Translations under genes and position numbers: made by a program
The notes under the pieces: generated by a model
Database searches by the model: none
What the model was told of the DNA's origin: nothing
What the model saw: only the letters and a program-made list of their open reading frames with translations
In this document: positions 1 through 11,389 of the stretch, piece after piece
Numbering within the stretch: the stretch's first letter is position 1
Layout of the letters: each line of letters begins with the position of its first letter
Source: Acanthosoma haemorrhoidale
Lineage: Eukaryota; Arthropoda; Insecta; Hemiptera; Acanthosomatidae
Direction of reading: 5' to 3'
Length of the DNA stretch: 64,000 nt
Assembly (NCBI GenBank): GCA_930367205.1
Contig: OV884011.1
Coordinates: 126,127,910 to 126,191,909, forward strand

Positions 1-1120
1 CAGAAAGGCAGTAGTGCAGTACTGTTTGGTTTCAAGGGCTGAGGATATGTGATCAACAACGTGAAGGCCTTGTTGAGCAATGGAATGTCGTAGACGGAAA
101 CCAAACTGGTGAGTAGGATAAAGGATTTTGGATTGAACAATTAGACGTTTTAATAGGAGTTTTTCAAATATTTTTTGAGAGGATAGGGAGTAGGCTAATT
201 GGGCGGTAAGATGAGGCGTCATTGGGTGGTTTACCGGGTTAAGCGAATAGGACTATATTGGAATGTTTCCAGAGGAGAGGAAAGTGCGTCGTTTGGATAA
301 TGCAATTATATATGTAGGTTAGGAAGATTATGGCTTTAATAAGAAGTTGTTGGAGAATTCGAGGAGTAAAATCGTGGAGATTTTAGGTAAGGTAATTCAG
401 AAAGTTTTTGATCTCAGAGGGGTTAGCGGCTTTTGGTGGAAGTGAGAGAGGAATAGGTGAAGTGAGGAAATCTTCAACAGTTATGCGATGAGTATTTTTT
501 TGAGGAGTAAGGTGAGGAGTGAAAGTACTGGAAAGATGCAGTGCGAATACTTCCGACCTTTCGCCATCCGAAGCCCCCCAGGACCTATCATCACGAAGGA
601 GTACCCACCCCATCAAACAGGATGATATTTATGTATTTTTTTAGTTAGATTCCAGAAAGAGTTATCCTTGGTAGCTTTACCAATCTGCAGTACTGATTGT
701 ACAAGCGACGATCAGCAGGATGTCAGGATCTTTGCCATACTGTTCTTGAATGGCTTTTGGATTGGATTAGGTCTTTGAGATACTGAGGTAAAGTATTTTG
801 ATGGTGAATTTTTGGATGACGTTGGGGTGACGATGCCTCCCAGGCCGACCTCTGGATCAGAGTAGTGAAGGAATGCACTGCATCATCTAGGTCTTGGGAT
901 GTTTTCAGAGGTACTTTGAGGTCTACAGAGTCATTAAGAACCTGGAGGAAGTGGTGTCAATCAACTGGGCTCCTAATAAATGCAGGAGGCAGTTTGAAAA
1001 TAGGTCTTAGGGAAATGGTTAGGATCAAAGGGCTATGATTGGAGGAGAGGATGTCGAGGCGTGTAAGTGAATAGTTTAGTGTTCCTAAACTATTGTAGAA
1101 AAATAAGTCAAGGAGATTGC
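1..1120 (-). mobile_element. jockey-clade LINE fragment, copy 1 (endonuclease end to RT fingers)
   Basis: Read on the minus strand this matches the plus-strand copies at 18636-20845 and 54871-56922. It runs from the end of the apurinic-type endonuclease domain (the 'LSSNHSPL' block near 1040, equivalent to 'LSSDHSPL' in copy 3) through the linker into the reverse transcriptase fingers, then leaves the window at base 1. The longest open piece is 383-616, 77 codons, with the 'PLSLPPKAANPSE' block shared by all copies. Stops and frameshifts break the rest, so it is an inactive relic. The 5' boundary near 1120 is approximate: further upstream on the minus strand I no longer see similarity. No target-site duplication can be checked because the 3' end lies outside the window. 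Confidence 0.85.
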
Positions 1121-2669
1121 AAGCGTATTAAGCATGAAATTTGACTCAGTCAAAATTTGACTGAAGTTATCTTAAGGACACAGTTAAACTAGACCTTTCA
1201 ACTATGAATTACAATAGAACCAGATATAAAACAAGTTGAAAGGCCCTGGTGAGCTTAAAGACAACTAAGCCCAGTTATGAGGACTTACAATGAACAAATA
1301 AAACTAAAATGAACAAAATATTTCATAAAATTTTTATTTTACTACTTCACAGTAAATATTTTTCCAAAGCAAGAAATCGTGAAGAGATTTTATAAAGCAT
1401 CTGTGGACATTTTATTTCCGACATCAAAGTTGATGACATGTTGTTTTTCGTAATTTGCGGTTCAGTCAGAACTCAGATTTCTCTCAGGATGGGGGATGAA
1501 GTCTCATACTGCGAGTTTCCCTCATATAAATTCTGCCTATAAAAAAAATATAAAGTAAAATATAGATTGGAAGTTTTGGTTAAGGATGCACGAAATAATG
1601 GGATTAGTTTCGAAACCCAAGGTGACCACCTAATTTATTGTCAATGTCTACTCCGTAAAATGAAAAACGAAAGGTTTTCGTTGCGGTAACGTGACTTTGT
1701 CTGCTCTGAATTATATTACACACAGGCCTAAAACCTTAAGTGTCTAAATTTTCTTCCATTTTTCAATAACAATAAAAAAACATTATACAACAATGTTCTT
1801 CCAGGTAACAACTCTGGTTTCTGCCTAACGTAGTTGTGTATACTTGGTCTCCTTTTTTAGGAATTAATCGACTGAGTGGAGGGATAAGAGCACTCGGTAA
1901 AGCATTTACATATGAAGCAGCCTTGTATTTAAATTGACTATTGTTGGGAGAGAAAGGGTAGTTCTATTTACGTCTTGCAGGAACTTCTTTCTTTGGCATT
2001 TCTTGAAGTTCTTCTTTAGCATAATGAGAGTCACCTACGCCCTATTTTCTTCTAAAAGTGAAACAGAAATACAGCAGCCATCAAAAGATTCGAATAAAAA
2101 ACCTTTTTATCGGGAATAATCACCTAATAAATTTCACCGTGTGCATTGCTCTATGAAAATTGCACTCAAACCTCAAGGAGCACTCTCTTTTTTCGAACGG
2201 GTAAAAAGCGCTTATCTTTCGTCCATCTGTCTGTGCGTTAAAAGATAATGACCAGAATTAACCAGAAGAGTTACAAATATATTCAGGCTGAATATGTTTT
2301 GGTTGAAAAGTAATAGTGGGAAATCGGAGTAAGCAATCGCCCAAGTAGCTAGTAACTGACATAACGCAATAATATAAATAATAAATAATTTTAAAAAATA
2401 TTCCAGAAAATAACAACAGAAATCTAAATACGCGATGGCTCATCACCCGATTTTAACTTAAAATTACATTTAGTAAATCACTTTAAGGACAGTCGGGCAA
2501 CATCACACCTACAACATGAAATCTCTCAGATACATATGTACAGAAACGAACACCCAATTGACTTTATTAACAGAACCATCCCACATCAAATTCTTATTCA
2601 GAACCGTATAATAATTGACACCTCTATCAATAATAAAGAACAAGAAATATAATCACAAAAGGTACTAAT
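1121..2669. other. AT-rich stretch, no gene recognised
   Basis: Only short AT-rich reading frames occur here (for example 1934-2119). None has a recognisable motif, convincing splice signals or similarity to the rest of the window. Confidence 0.5.
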
Positions 2670-2946
2670 TGTAGACCGCGTTCTCAGAAATTTACCATCA
2701 AGACGCTGTTGCGTCAACCTCTTAATTACGAATAACTTTAAGTTCCCCTCTTCTCGGTCCAGAAAATATCCAGCTATGTTTCCATATGGTAATAATAAAC
2801 TTAAGGCGTCAGTAGGAGAGAGGGAAGCTGCTGATGGGGGAAACAGCCGCAGGTAGGGGAACCCCCCCACCACGGCTAGACTGCCTTTATAACCTCCCCG
2901 TCTTGGGGCAGTTGCGAGAACGTACAGAACCGGCACTTGTAACACT

Positions 2947-2996
<50 letters not shown>

Positions 2997-3603
2997 CTGG
3001 CGCTTGCTGCTCTACTCAAAACCAACTCAACTGCCTTCTTATTCAACTACCTCTGCATCTCTCTCTCCTAGCCTCGCTATGTTTTAGTCCGGCGTTGTCA
3101 GACCCCACACCTTCCTAGTGTAAATCTCTGCCTTCGTCTCGTTATAACTAGCACCTCCTTGGGAGAGACCTCTTCCACGCGGACGACGGTTGTCGTGGCC
3201 CCACAAACTTTACCTAGTAGCGTCTCCCACGGCAATCCAGTCTGCTTCTCTCTGGTTTACACTCACCTTTGGGATCCGGATGGTTTTCGTCTACCCTTAG
3301 ATACCGAGTGTGAATTCTTGGTCATTCCAAGACCACATAAACTGCCTATAAACCTAGCCAGTTCCTCTTCTCCTGAACATAGTGCTTTGTCGGGACACAC
3401 CTTCTAAGATCTTATGGAGTCAGATCAAAACGAATTAAGCTGCCCACCGACTAGGCCACCAGCAGAGGTGAAAGACCACAAGCCCACCACATAGTATCTC
3501 TTTCTAGGCGCTAGCCGAACGGCGGCTAGAGGTTGTAGCGACCCTAGCCCGCGGTGGGCGTCTCCTCCCCACCTTGGGGATCCTCACACCTGAAAACCCG
3601 ACA
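2670..3603 (-). mobile_element. divergent LTR of family Y (related to family X)
   Basis: On the minus strand it begins TGTCGGGT at 3603 and ends near 2670 with a TG/CA-type terminus, about 934 bp. Its middle (3160-3420) is clearly similar to the long form of family X: the segment around 'GGTCTTGGAATGACCA' and the 'TGTGTCCCGACAAAGCAC' block recur in the LTRs at 36118, 38980 and 43473. The outer parts differ, so it is a separate subfamily; a second copy lies at 59829-60465. No matching 5-bp duplication was found at its ends. It carries a (TC)n tract at 2949-2993. The long reading frames here are LTR and repeat sequence, not genes. Confidence 0.6.
2949..2993. repeat. (TC)n microsatellite
   Basis: A nearly perfect TC dinucleotide run of about 45 bp inside the family Y LTR. 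It produces an artificial Ser-Leu repeat in a plus-strand reading frame. Confidence 0.97.
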
Positions 3604-3771
3604 GACGCACTCAACCATCTTATTATTAACGACCTGATACAAATGTAAAACGTTTTGTATAATAACTGTAGGATTATAATGGAAGACATGTATCCTCAAG
3701 GAAACGCTAACAACAGTCAACAAGAATACCGACCTAGACAAAACAATTATAGGATAAATGACTATAATGGG

Positions 3772-4369
3772 TGTCGGGTCGTCACTTGGGAGGTGCCTGA
3801 TCACCCTAGCCTTGGTGACAAGTGCGGATTGTTCGAGTTTATAACATGGACCATCGATCCATGACGGCGTTACTATCTGACTCCATTTATGATAGGTATG
3901 TGCCCCGACAATGCACTATGTTCAAGAGAAGAGGTACAGAGGTTTCATAAAGAATTAGTCAAGTTTTCAGAGTTCGAGCGGAAACCAAGCAAGCGTCACA
4001 AGTAAAGGCCGCGGATGAGTCGCGGGGAGACTCGCGAGGAGACTGACGAGGAGACTGGCGAGGAGACTAAGAGACTAACTAACAGGGCCAGTAGCCTTGC
4101 CTTAAGTACCCTCTAAAGGGTTGTTAAGTTTATGACTGTTTATGACTGCCAGCTGGTGACCCTTTCATGTTTATGACTGTTTATGACTGCCAGCTGGTGA
4201 CCCTTTCTCGTTTATGACTTAGTTGGCTTCCGCCTTTTATTGCTTAACACTTTTACAATGATTTACATTTGTTTATTATACATTTAGTTCATGTTATTTT
4301 ACTTTTGCTTACAATATATATGCAATGGAGTATAGGGTGATTTATTTTATGTAGTTAGCGGTCGCTACA
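3772..4369 (+). mobile_element. solo LTR, family X (short form)
   Basis: 598 bp beginning TGTCGGGTCG and ending GCGGTCGCTACA, with TG...CA termini. It is flanked on both sides by ATGGG (3767-3771 and 4370-4374), a 5-bp target-site duplication. No internal region is present, so it is a solo LTR left by recombination between two LTRs. It interrupts the Asn/Gln-rich frame at 3679-4677. Inside are tandem repeats: GAGGAGACT-type 14-15 bp units at about 4020-4070 and two copies of a unit of about 47 bp (GTTTATGACTG...CTTTC) at 4129-4215. Confidence 0.9.
4129..4215 (+). repeat. two-copy tandem repeat inside the LTR
   Basis: A unit of about 45-47 bp starting GTTTATGACTGTTTATGACT and ending GGTGACCCTTTC occurs twice in a row, with GTTTATGACT itself doubled in each unit. 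The related LTR at 34012 has a shorter version. Confidence 0.85.
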
Positions 4370-4677
4370 ATGGGGAACAATTTCAACTCCGACAGTACCA
4401 AAATAACTATAGGCATAACTTTCAACAAAGTAGTGACTTTCAACATCGCAATAATCACCAAAATAACTATAGACATAATTTTCAACACACAAATTACTTT
4501 GAACATAGCAATAACTATCAGCAACGTTATGAACCCCGACAGAACATTAGAAATAATGAACAACGACTTAACTTTCAGAGACTAAACAATCATCATTCCC
4601 ATCACAACCCTTCAACCCACATTCACAAAACACCGTGTCAATGCGAACTGTTCGAAGTAACGAAGTGCATCACTTAA

Positions 4678-5784
4678 TAGACGAACCTCGCCCACTAAAA
4701 CAAGAGAACGAAACATTGAAACGGAAAGACATGGAGGACAAACTTAAATATTTTTTAGGACTAAGCGAACCACTGCCTCTCCCCCAACATCAACTAAAAC
4801 TAGTGAAACTCCATAATTTACTGACTTACTCGGAGAAAATTGGTTAATAGACAAATCATGTAATAACCACTTTAACACCAAACAATTTAATTCTGTTCAA
4901 TATACAAGAAACTTTTGTTGGAACGTGTAACTATCTAAAATCCAACACATTTTGTATTAACATTAAGAATATTAGCAATGATTGCATATCTAACGGATTG
5001 CATACAAACTGAGATAAATGTATCACTGCAACTATTGTAACTCCTACTCCTTTCATTCAGTATTACGATTTTATAGATATATATTTAACTATTAATTTAT
5101 CATATGTATTCAATGTAAGCAATAGTACCTTACCTATACACTTACCCTGCTCCTCTACTGTTAATTAGGTACTAAGGAAATTATTTATAATCAAATTGAG
5201 AAAAATGTATTTAGAAACTAATGTATTCTCTATAAAACATGTTATTTCTTAACGTGACCATCCTGCCTAGGAGTTCAGAAATTAAAAACGGGATTAGTTT
5301 CATAATGCTAAGAACAAGTGGAAGGGGCTTCAGCGGAACCCTTGTTATTTTTAATATGCAACCGCATCCTTCCAAAATCTCCCTGCTTCCCAGAATCTTA
5401 TCATTTTCTTATACATATACATCTTAGCTTTAGCCCCAGACTCCACTTGTTCCGAGAGATTCCACCTAGTATGTTGTAACGTAACTCTTAATATTTGTAT
5501 ATAACATGTTGTGCTTGTACTTCCTAATTTAGCCTTTCTTTTAAAAGACTCTCCTCTACAAAGATTATTTAACTTATTTCAAAGGAGTCGTAGAAATACA
5601 ATTTTAATGACTTTGTTACTTTATTTTTTGATTATACTAATAAAATTTCATACGTATTAAATTATTTTTTCCTCCCATATTGCAAACACAGGCAGAAAGA
5701 CAGAAGAATGCAGTCACCCTACACTTGATTGAAATTAGGTCCTCTCCTTTTTGTTTGGAGAAATCATAAAACCATACTACTAAT
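4678..5784. other. AT-rich stretch, no gene recognised
   Basis: Nothing coding is recognisable beyond the 70-codon frame that ends at 4847. A short imperfect inverted repeat (AACAAGTGGA near 5310, TCCACTTGTT near 5440) is the only structure seen. Confidence 0.5.
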
Positions 5785-6060
5785 GCTATTTTTTATGTTT
5801 GATCGAATGATGATAGTATTTTACAATCGATTGGTACACCTCGGATTATGCCAATTGCTGTAAGATCGCTGAAGGGGAAGTAACGGACGAAGCATGGTGG
5901 CTCGCGCTGACATAGGCGACAGTATCTAATTGGAAATCCACATGACAGTGCTGACCGGACGTACATCGGGGAAGAGGGTTTGGCAATCAGTGCGCTCCAG
6001 TGGGAGGGAATGATCAGGGATCTGATGAAAAACAAGATTAAAACAATCTTCTTTTTTTTT
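5785..6060 (+). pseudogene. degenerate coding-like segment, unknown
   Basis: One plus-strand frame reads about 90 residues with two stops, including 'DSADRTYIGEEGLAISALQW' followed by 'EGMIRDLMKN'. The local base composition is less AT-rich than the flanks. I cannot assign a family. It could be a decayed transposable-element protein or chance. Confidence 0.2.
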
Positions 6061-6950
6061 TAATCTTTTAGGGCAGGATTTTCTAGTCTGGACATATGCG
6101 ATGGGGTTGGGAAAGAAGAAAAATAAACACGAACAAACGCCTGCCAATTGTTAGGCCTAATCTGCGGTTTAAAGGATCATTTATCGCTATCAAAATTAAT
6201 AGCACAAACAGATTCTTATCAGACCACATCGTTGGTTTTTTTTTCTCCGTTTCATTTTTGAATATAAAATCTTACAATGGAAAATCCATTTAATAATTAG
6301 GCATTTCAAAATTATTTGCATATCGGGCCGCATTACTTACTTGTATGATTCTTAGTGTTTATTTCTCGGTAGTGAAAAAACAATTTTTTTTTCTTTCATA
6401 AAGTAGGGTAACAAATTAATAATCTAGATGTGTTCATTAATAAAAATTAATATGTATAGTAAAGTCCTAATAATTACGAAAAGTTATTAAAATGTCAAAC
6501 AATTCGTGATTGTGACTTTAAATCCACTTCTATCTGACGTAGAGGCATAATAGCATTCATTCTAGTTTACGCTTGCTAATAAAACTTAACTATTATTGTG
6601 AATTTATAATTACATAACAGATCCGCGGATGAAATACGAAATTCTCCCATTTGAGGAAACGATTTCAAAGTCGAGGTCTCAATCAACATTCATGCAATGA
6701 ATAGATGATTTCTTACATCGTTTAAATCTACATATACCCCTTCGCATTTCTTCCCGTTTCAAATAGTTCAAAAGACTCTTATCGTCAAACCCAATATGTC
6801 ATTCCAACGATATTTTGTGTTATTTCCGTGGACTGCTCTGTTAAGTTATAATTTTCTTTTTATTTATATTTACATTAACTTTAGTTTTAACTAACCTAAT
6901 CAACGTTGAAACAAACTTCATTCATATATTGACATTGAACTCGAAATTCG
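6061..6950. other. AT-rich stretch, no gene recognised
   Basis: Short poly(A)/(T) runs and AT-rich sequence only. Confidence 0.5.
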
Positions 6951-6951
6951 C

Positions 6952-7110
6952 AGGATCGACACCCCAATGAGGTGGAAGACTTATCGGAAGGCTAAAAGGA
7001 TTATCCAGCCATTGTTGACTGAAAGTGATCCAGGGAAATATACTGTGCCTCTCCACCAACCTTTCATCTTGGCAAACAATGGCCTTTTGTTCGCGCAAAG
7101 AAAGCCCTAG
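6952..7110 (+). CDS. candidate 3'-terminal exon, unknown protein
   Basis: After an AATTCGCAG acceptor-like site, a plus-strand frame reads about 51 residues to a TAG at about 7110, including 'TPMRWKTYRKAKRIIQPLL' and 'YTVPLHQPFILANNGLLFAQ'. It stands out from the AT-rich flanks in composition and complexity. The polypyrimidine tract is weak, and no upstream exon of the same gene could be linked, so a relic of a mobile element is equally possible. I do not recognise the protein. Confidence 0.25.
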   Translation, partial: RIDTPMRWKTYRKAKRIIQPLLTESDPGKYTVPLHQPFILANNGLLFAQRKP

Positions 7111-7111
7111 G

Positions 7112-7850
7112 AAAATAAGTTTCTTAACTACTTTAACTTAATGATAGAGAACAAAATAATTACTTTTCTCTCTCTTTTTTTTTTTTTTTTAAATTCTCAT
7201 TTAAGTGCCTTACTAAGCTTTCCAGTATACAGTTAACAACTCTTCTGTCCCTGACACTTAATAATTACTGTGTCAATTCGTTAGATACGGAATTTAATTT
7301 ATTGTATTTAATATATAAGGTAAGGATGAAATTTTAAATCACGCTAGAGAATGTTTTTGAAGAATTTTTGATAATTGGAATTTAGAAATATTTCAATTTT
7401 TGGTCCCCTATTGTTTTGGGCCGTCAGTCATTTTAGTACTTAGATGTATGTAAGTAATTTACCATTCAGCTTTAGTTTCGATCTGTTAAATCGGTCTCAA
7501 AGACCTTGACATATTTATTTTGTACCTGTATTTTTGTTTGTACAAGATCGTTCCATGTAAGTAGTTTTCGCCAAGGGACAAGGTACTTATTTTGTATTAG
7601 TTTGATATCGCGGTTTGAGTTAATATAATTGATATAAAAGGTGATTCATTTTTCAGTCAAGGCTCAAGAAGAATTCAACAAGAAGTTAAATTTGTTTTGA
7701 TATTTCCAAATTGTTTTGTGTCATCAAAAATATTAAAATTGTGGTCATTGAGAGGGTGGTGAAAAATTTTATTTTGAATGTTTATATAAAATAGAGTATA
7801 GGATGGTAGTATTTGCTTGTGGAGCATCTGCTTTTTGAGGATACTTTAGG
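7112..7850. other. AT-rich stretch, no gene recognised
   Basis: Contains a poly(T) run near 7165-7190 and otherwise nothing identifiable. Confidence 0.5.
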
Positions 7851-7851
7851 T

Positions 7852-8088
7852 GTTTAGTTTCAAAACCAACTCCATCCACACTTTTTCAAAACTAACCTTT
7901 TCCAGTTTATTTTCAAATATTACACCTATTATATAACTCCTTTAAGCGATTCTAATGAAAACTACCACAAACCGGTTGATTAAAGACTTTTATCAAAGAA
8001 GTGAATTCTCGCACCAAACTCAGCTCAGAGTTTTTTGTCTCTCCTGTAAAATTTCGGAAAATCGATTGAGCTGGTTTTGAAACTAAAC
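7852..8088. repeat. inverted-repeat-bounded segment, possible MITE
   Basis: GTTTAGTTTCAAAACCAACT at the left end recurs in inverted orientation at the right end with one mismatch; over about 25 bp the two ends differ at about two positions. The enclosed 237 bp has no coding capacity. I could not find a clear target-site duplication, so the transposon class is open. Confidence 0.5.
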
Positions 8089-8128
8089 GCTTTGTTAGAT
8101 GGTGAGGGGGGGACGCCCGCCGCTACTA

Positions 8129-8236
<108 letters not shown>

Positions 8237-9050
8237 CGCGCGCTCGCGCTTTAGGTGACGGATATTTCGTGATGTAAACATCCCGAATGTATTTAGTGAG
8301 GCTTTAAAAGGCTCAAATAAAAACAGTCTTGTGACAACTCTCGTTCTGTAACTACATTCAACCTCTTTCCTTTTTCTTCACGTTTTTCGTTGACGATCAT
8401 TAACTTATATAAATATATATATTTAGATTTTTACTTATTTTTATATTTATATTTCATCAAATTTAGTTCGAAATTGATATCAAATGATTATAAAAGAACA
8501 AAAAGGTCACAAATCTTTAGATCGGCTAGATAATAATTTAAGTATATACGTTCTCTGCTCACTGAGTCTGACATGTTCTCAGCAAAATTTCAATTTTCTA
8601 GCTACATTAAATTAGATTCCATTCTTTCGTAGTTATGTTGGCATTTCTCTTAGAATGAATCGGGCACGTAACAAATACCTACTATTGTTCTACCTCCGGC
8701 GACTATATTAAATTCAGCAGTTCCGCCAACCGTAACCTGGAACCTGGAGTTCTACTAATGCAGGTGGAATTTGCATCCATATAAAGAGTTAGGTATAAAG
8801 AGATAGAGCGGGTAATGGTTGCTATATAACGGCCTGAATGCATAAACAGTGAGGCTCCAGGGAGGATAGAGATGGAATATTTTCTCTGAACGTGCAATGT
8901 CGGTATATTGGCGACTTATCAACCTAAAGCAAGAAAATCTTCGTATTTAATTTTGGAATTAGTTACAATTTCAATTGTGACTTAACAGCCATTACAATTC
9001 GTAAAATTACAAAGATACTTAAATGAAATAAAATATATGAAAAAAAACCT
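8237..9050. other. AT-rich stretch, no gene recognised
   Basis: No supported coding sequence. A 64-codon minus-strand frame at 8703-8897 has no recognisable motif. Confidence 0.5.
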
Positions 9051-9467
9051 TGTTGGAGAGCAATCTTTCACGTTAATATAACGCTAGGCTACCTACGATG
9101 TCCGAACCTTAACCCCCCTGCCAGTTTACGCATCTCTTCGTAAACTCCAAGATCCGGCGCACGCAGCACCCAGCCTGTAATCCCTTACATCACGCTTACG
9201 GTCTAATATATTCATAGTCCGCACCAAACAACAGAACTCAAAGAAAAGAGATAATACAGAAATAAAACAAGAATAATACTAATAATAAAATATAATACAT
9301 TCGCCCGTGACCCGGCGGCTGCCAGGTGAAAAAAAAACCATGGAACTTATCCACAATATAAATAATGAAAACAAAAACTCTCTCTGAGCTTCACATGTGA
9401 AGCATGTGATTCCGAATCAGTTGCTCCGTATCGGATCGAGGGCACACCATTTTACGCACATTCAACA
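9051..9467 (-). mobile_element. 3' LTR of Gypsy element A
   Basis: On the minus strand this directly follows a polypurine tract and begins TGTTGAATGTGCG at 9467, ending CTCTCCAACA at 9051: TGTTG...CAACA, 417 bp. Its place right after the integrase frame and polypurine tract supports a 3' LTR. The partner 5' LTR is not in the window in recognisable form, so the inner boundary rests on position and terminal dinucleotides only. Confidence 0.6.
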
Positions 9468-9482
9468 CCCCCCCTCCCCTGT
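9468..9482 (-). promoter_or_regulatory. polypurine tract of Gypsy element A
   Basis: On the minus strand an AGGGGAGGGGGGG run lies directly against the LTR start. In LTR retrotransposons this tract primes plus-strand DNA synthesis. Confidence 0.65.
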
Positions 9483-9517
9483 GGTGGGAGTTTCAACTGT
9501 TCAATATGAACGGCTCG

Positions 9518-10175
9518 TCACTTCTTTGGGGTGATCATACTCTCAATGGTCACGAGATTATGTTCCCGAATTATGATGACCTTAAAGGGCCCCTCGTACC
9601 GAGTTCTGTACACAACGGTCCCAATCGATATTGCCCCTATGCGATCACGAACCTTCAAATTTGCCCACGCCACGCGCTTGGATTTCTCGCGCATAATCTT
9701 ATCGCGTACCTTGTGCCTCATCTTACCGAGCTGTATGTGGGTGTTATGGAGCTGTGCCACCATCCCCTCATCAGCCACCGTCTCTGGCCAGTTCCTTGGT
9801 CTCACTGTTAATCCAAACAAAATTTCAAAGGGTGCTAACCCCGTCGTGGCGTGTATCGAGTGGTTGTATGCCGCCACCGCCATGGGCATCGCTACGTTCG
9901 CCGACAGGCCTTTATCCACCTGGTACACACGTAAGTGGTCACTGAGGGTGCTGTGTAACCTTTCGATGGTTCCCCTGCTCTTGGGATGCCCGGGGGTGTT
10001 AAAATGCCATGCCACATCCCGATTTTGCATTTCGGTTCTCACAGTTGCATTGTCAAACTCCCGTCCCCCGTCCGACGAGATCCTCTCCGTTATGCCCTAG
10101 AATTGAAACCATGTGTTGAGGGCTTCTAATATGGAGGGCTGCACTCCGCACGCTACTCGAATAATCGGCAGACCG
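9518..10175 (-). pseudogene. Gypsy element A integrase (3' part of pol)
   Basis: This is a Ty3/Gypsy integrase. The main open frame (10042-9518, 174 codons) has the region around the third catalytic residue ('HPKSRGTIERLHSTLSD', Glu in 'IER') and, near the C terminus, 'YEGPFKV', fitting the GPY/F module. Upstream on the minus strand, after one stop at about 10100, lies the second catalytic Asp in 'SSDGGREFDN'. The integrase HHCC zinc region, the first catalytic Asp and all reverse transcriptase and RNase H are missing: near 10175 the sequence jumps from the end of gag or start of protease straight into the integrase core. The element is a deletion derivative. Integrase is followed closely by the polypurine tract, leaving no room for an env gene. 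A related copy lies at 60755-62345. Confidence 0.85.
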
Positions 10176-10881
10176 CTGTATGTACCGCTCACGCTATTAC
10201 TTATTAGTGCGCGGTCGCCTCGCCTCTGCCACTCTTCTCAGATCTCTCGTTCGTTCCTCTCTTCAGCCGCCTGTCGTCGACCGCTTCTTTTAACACTGCT
10301 GCTCCCCCAGCCCGCTCCGCTTCCGGGTCCTTCCCTCTTATTGTCGGTATCGGATATTTCAGAGGTTTCTGACGCCCCTGACTGCGGCCTCTCCCTCCTC
10401 CGCACCCTCTGAGCGTTTACCTCCATTGGCTCTGGTCGATTCCCATTTCGTCGACGGCTCATGTACGGGCACTGCTTGGCTACGTGCCCCTCCGTGCCAC
10501 ACTCGAAACACCTGGTGCGTGGGCACTGTGCTGACGTGTCCTATTTTCCCGCACTCGTAGCAATTTATATCCTCGCGTCTCCTGGGATGGCCTGCAATTG
10601 CTCGGTTCCTGTCTCCCACCGCCGGTGCCTCTCTTCCGCCGTACCCCGTCTCCTTTCTCCTCCAGGCGACCGGTGTGGTTTTGGGCCTTCTGTAAGATAC
10701 CCTCTTCCAGCCCTCTTCTTCATAGCCTGTAACTTCCTCTTCTCTGGCACTAGTGTCCACCATCTCCTGGGAACATTCTAGGAACGTGCGCTCTCTAGGA
10801 ATTCCCTATTTTTTTCCTGTTTCCTTTGCCAACTGCACTTTTAAAATCGTTGACAGGAACGCCATCCTTGCTTCAACCTCG
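10176..10881 (-). pseudogene. Gypsy element A gag, zinc-knuckle part
   Basis: On the minus strand this encodes the C-terminal half of a Gag nucleocapsid. From the LINE insertion point it reads 'EARMAFLSTIL' and 'LAKETGKK', a stop near 10825, then an open frame from 10763 with a CCHC zinc knuckle ('CYECGKIGH', about 10530-10560) and, after a frameshift, a second knuckle ('ECGTEGHVAKQCPY', about 10462-10510). An acidic, Ser/Gly-rich tail follows. A segment near 10200-10240 could be the start of the protease. Two adjacent CCHC knuckles are common in Gypsy-type Gag. The N-terminal part of this gag continues beyond the LINE at 14339-14485. Confidence 0.8.
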
Positions 10882-11039
10882 AAATCGATCCTAATAAAGA
10901 TTTAAAAAGTGATTCCAACAATAGCTCCGAAAAAGATACTGGTAACACTTCAAAAACTAAGGGAACAAACATTACTAAAACAAAAAATAAACCCCTTTCA
11001 AGTGAACACCAAAAAACAAATGAAACAAAACCTCACAAA

Positions 11040-11389
11040 ATGTTGAAAAAATTAAAGAAAAAGCAACTCAAAAAAAGATCGGTACCGATATAGAAGAAAA
11101 TGAATTCACTGGTGTTGATAAACAAGTTTGGCTGTACGTATACCGGGTCAAACGTCATGTCACAGAAGAAAAAATTGCAAATTTTATTAAAAAGAAAGAA
11201 AATTTTAAGGATGTTTCGGTAAATGTCACTGAACTTCCTACTAATGAAAACCAAAATAAGTGCTTCAGAGTATCCGCGCCGTTTGATCGTAAAGAAGAGA
11301 TGTATGAACCGAGTTTCTGGCCTAAGGGAGTCGGAGTCAAACGTTATGATTTCAAAAGAAAAGAAAAATACAACGACGATTTTTTATGA
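11040..11389 (+). pseudogene. LINE ORF1 remnant
   Basis: A Lys-rich reading frame ends TGA at 11387-11389. It contains 'VWLYVYRVKRHVTEEKIANF' and, near the end, 'FRVSAPFDRKEEMYEPSFWP' followed by 'KGVGVKRYDF', the style of ORF1 C-termini in CR1-group LINEs (an RNA-binding, chaperone-like protein). The N terminus is lost to 5' truncation and an upstream frameshift. Its stop codon overlaps the ORF2 start in the sequence ATGA. Confidence 0.6.

Larger units (their letters stand above)
3679..4677 (+). pseudogene. Asn/Gln-rich reading frame split by a solo LTR
   Basis: An ATG at 3679, preceded by an in-frame stop at 3646, opens 31 codons that end exactly in the target site of the LTR at 3772-4369. 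Beyond the LTR and its duplicated ATGGG, the same frame continues from 4375 for 100 codons to a TAA at 4675. The frame is therefore continuous in the empty site, about 131 codons. The protein is rich in Asn, Gln, Arg, Tyr and His, with the unit 'NNYRHNFQ' twice. I do not recognise the family. Similar low-complexity basic tails end the Gag proteins of some Gypsy-type retrotransposons, but there is no zinc knuckle and no protease motif. A second frame, 4635-4847 (70 codons), overlaps its end; its product is also unknown. Confidence 0.5.

Noticed and set aside
2834..3118. 94-codon plus-strand frame with a Ser-Leu run
   Set aside because: It is a translation of the (TC)n microsatellite inside a minus-strand LTR; not a gene.
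4010..4215. Short tandem repeats considered as a CRISPR array
   Set aside because: Direct tandem repeats without unique spacers, inside an LTR of a eukaryotic element.
9506..10781. Several long plus-strand frames (101, 189, 99 and 106 codons)
   Set aside because: They are antisense shadows of the minus-strand Gypsy integrase and gag, which carry the recognisable motifs.
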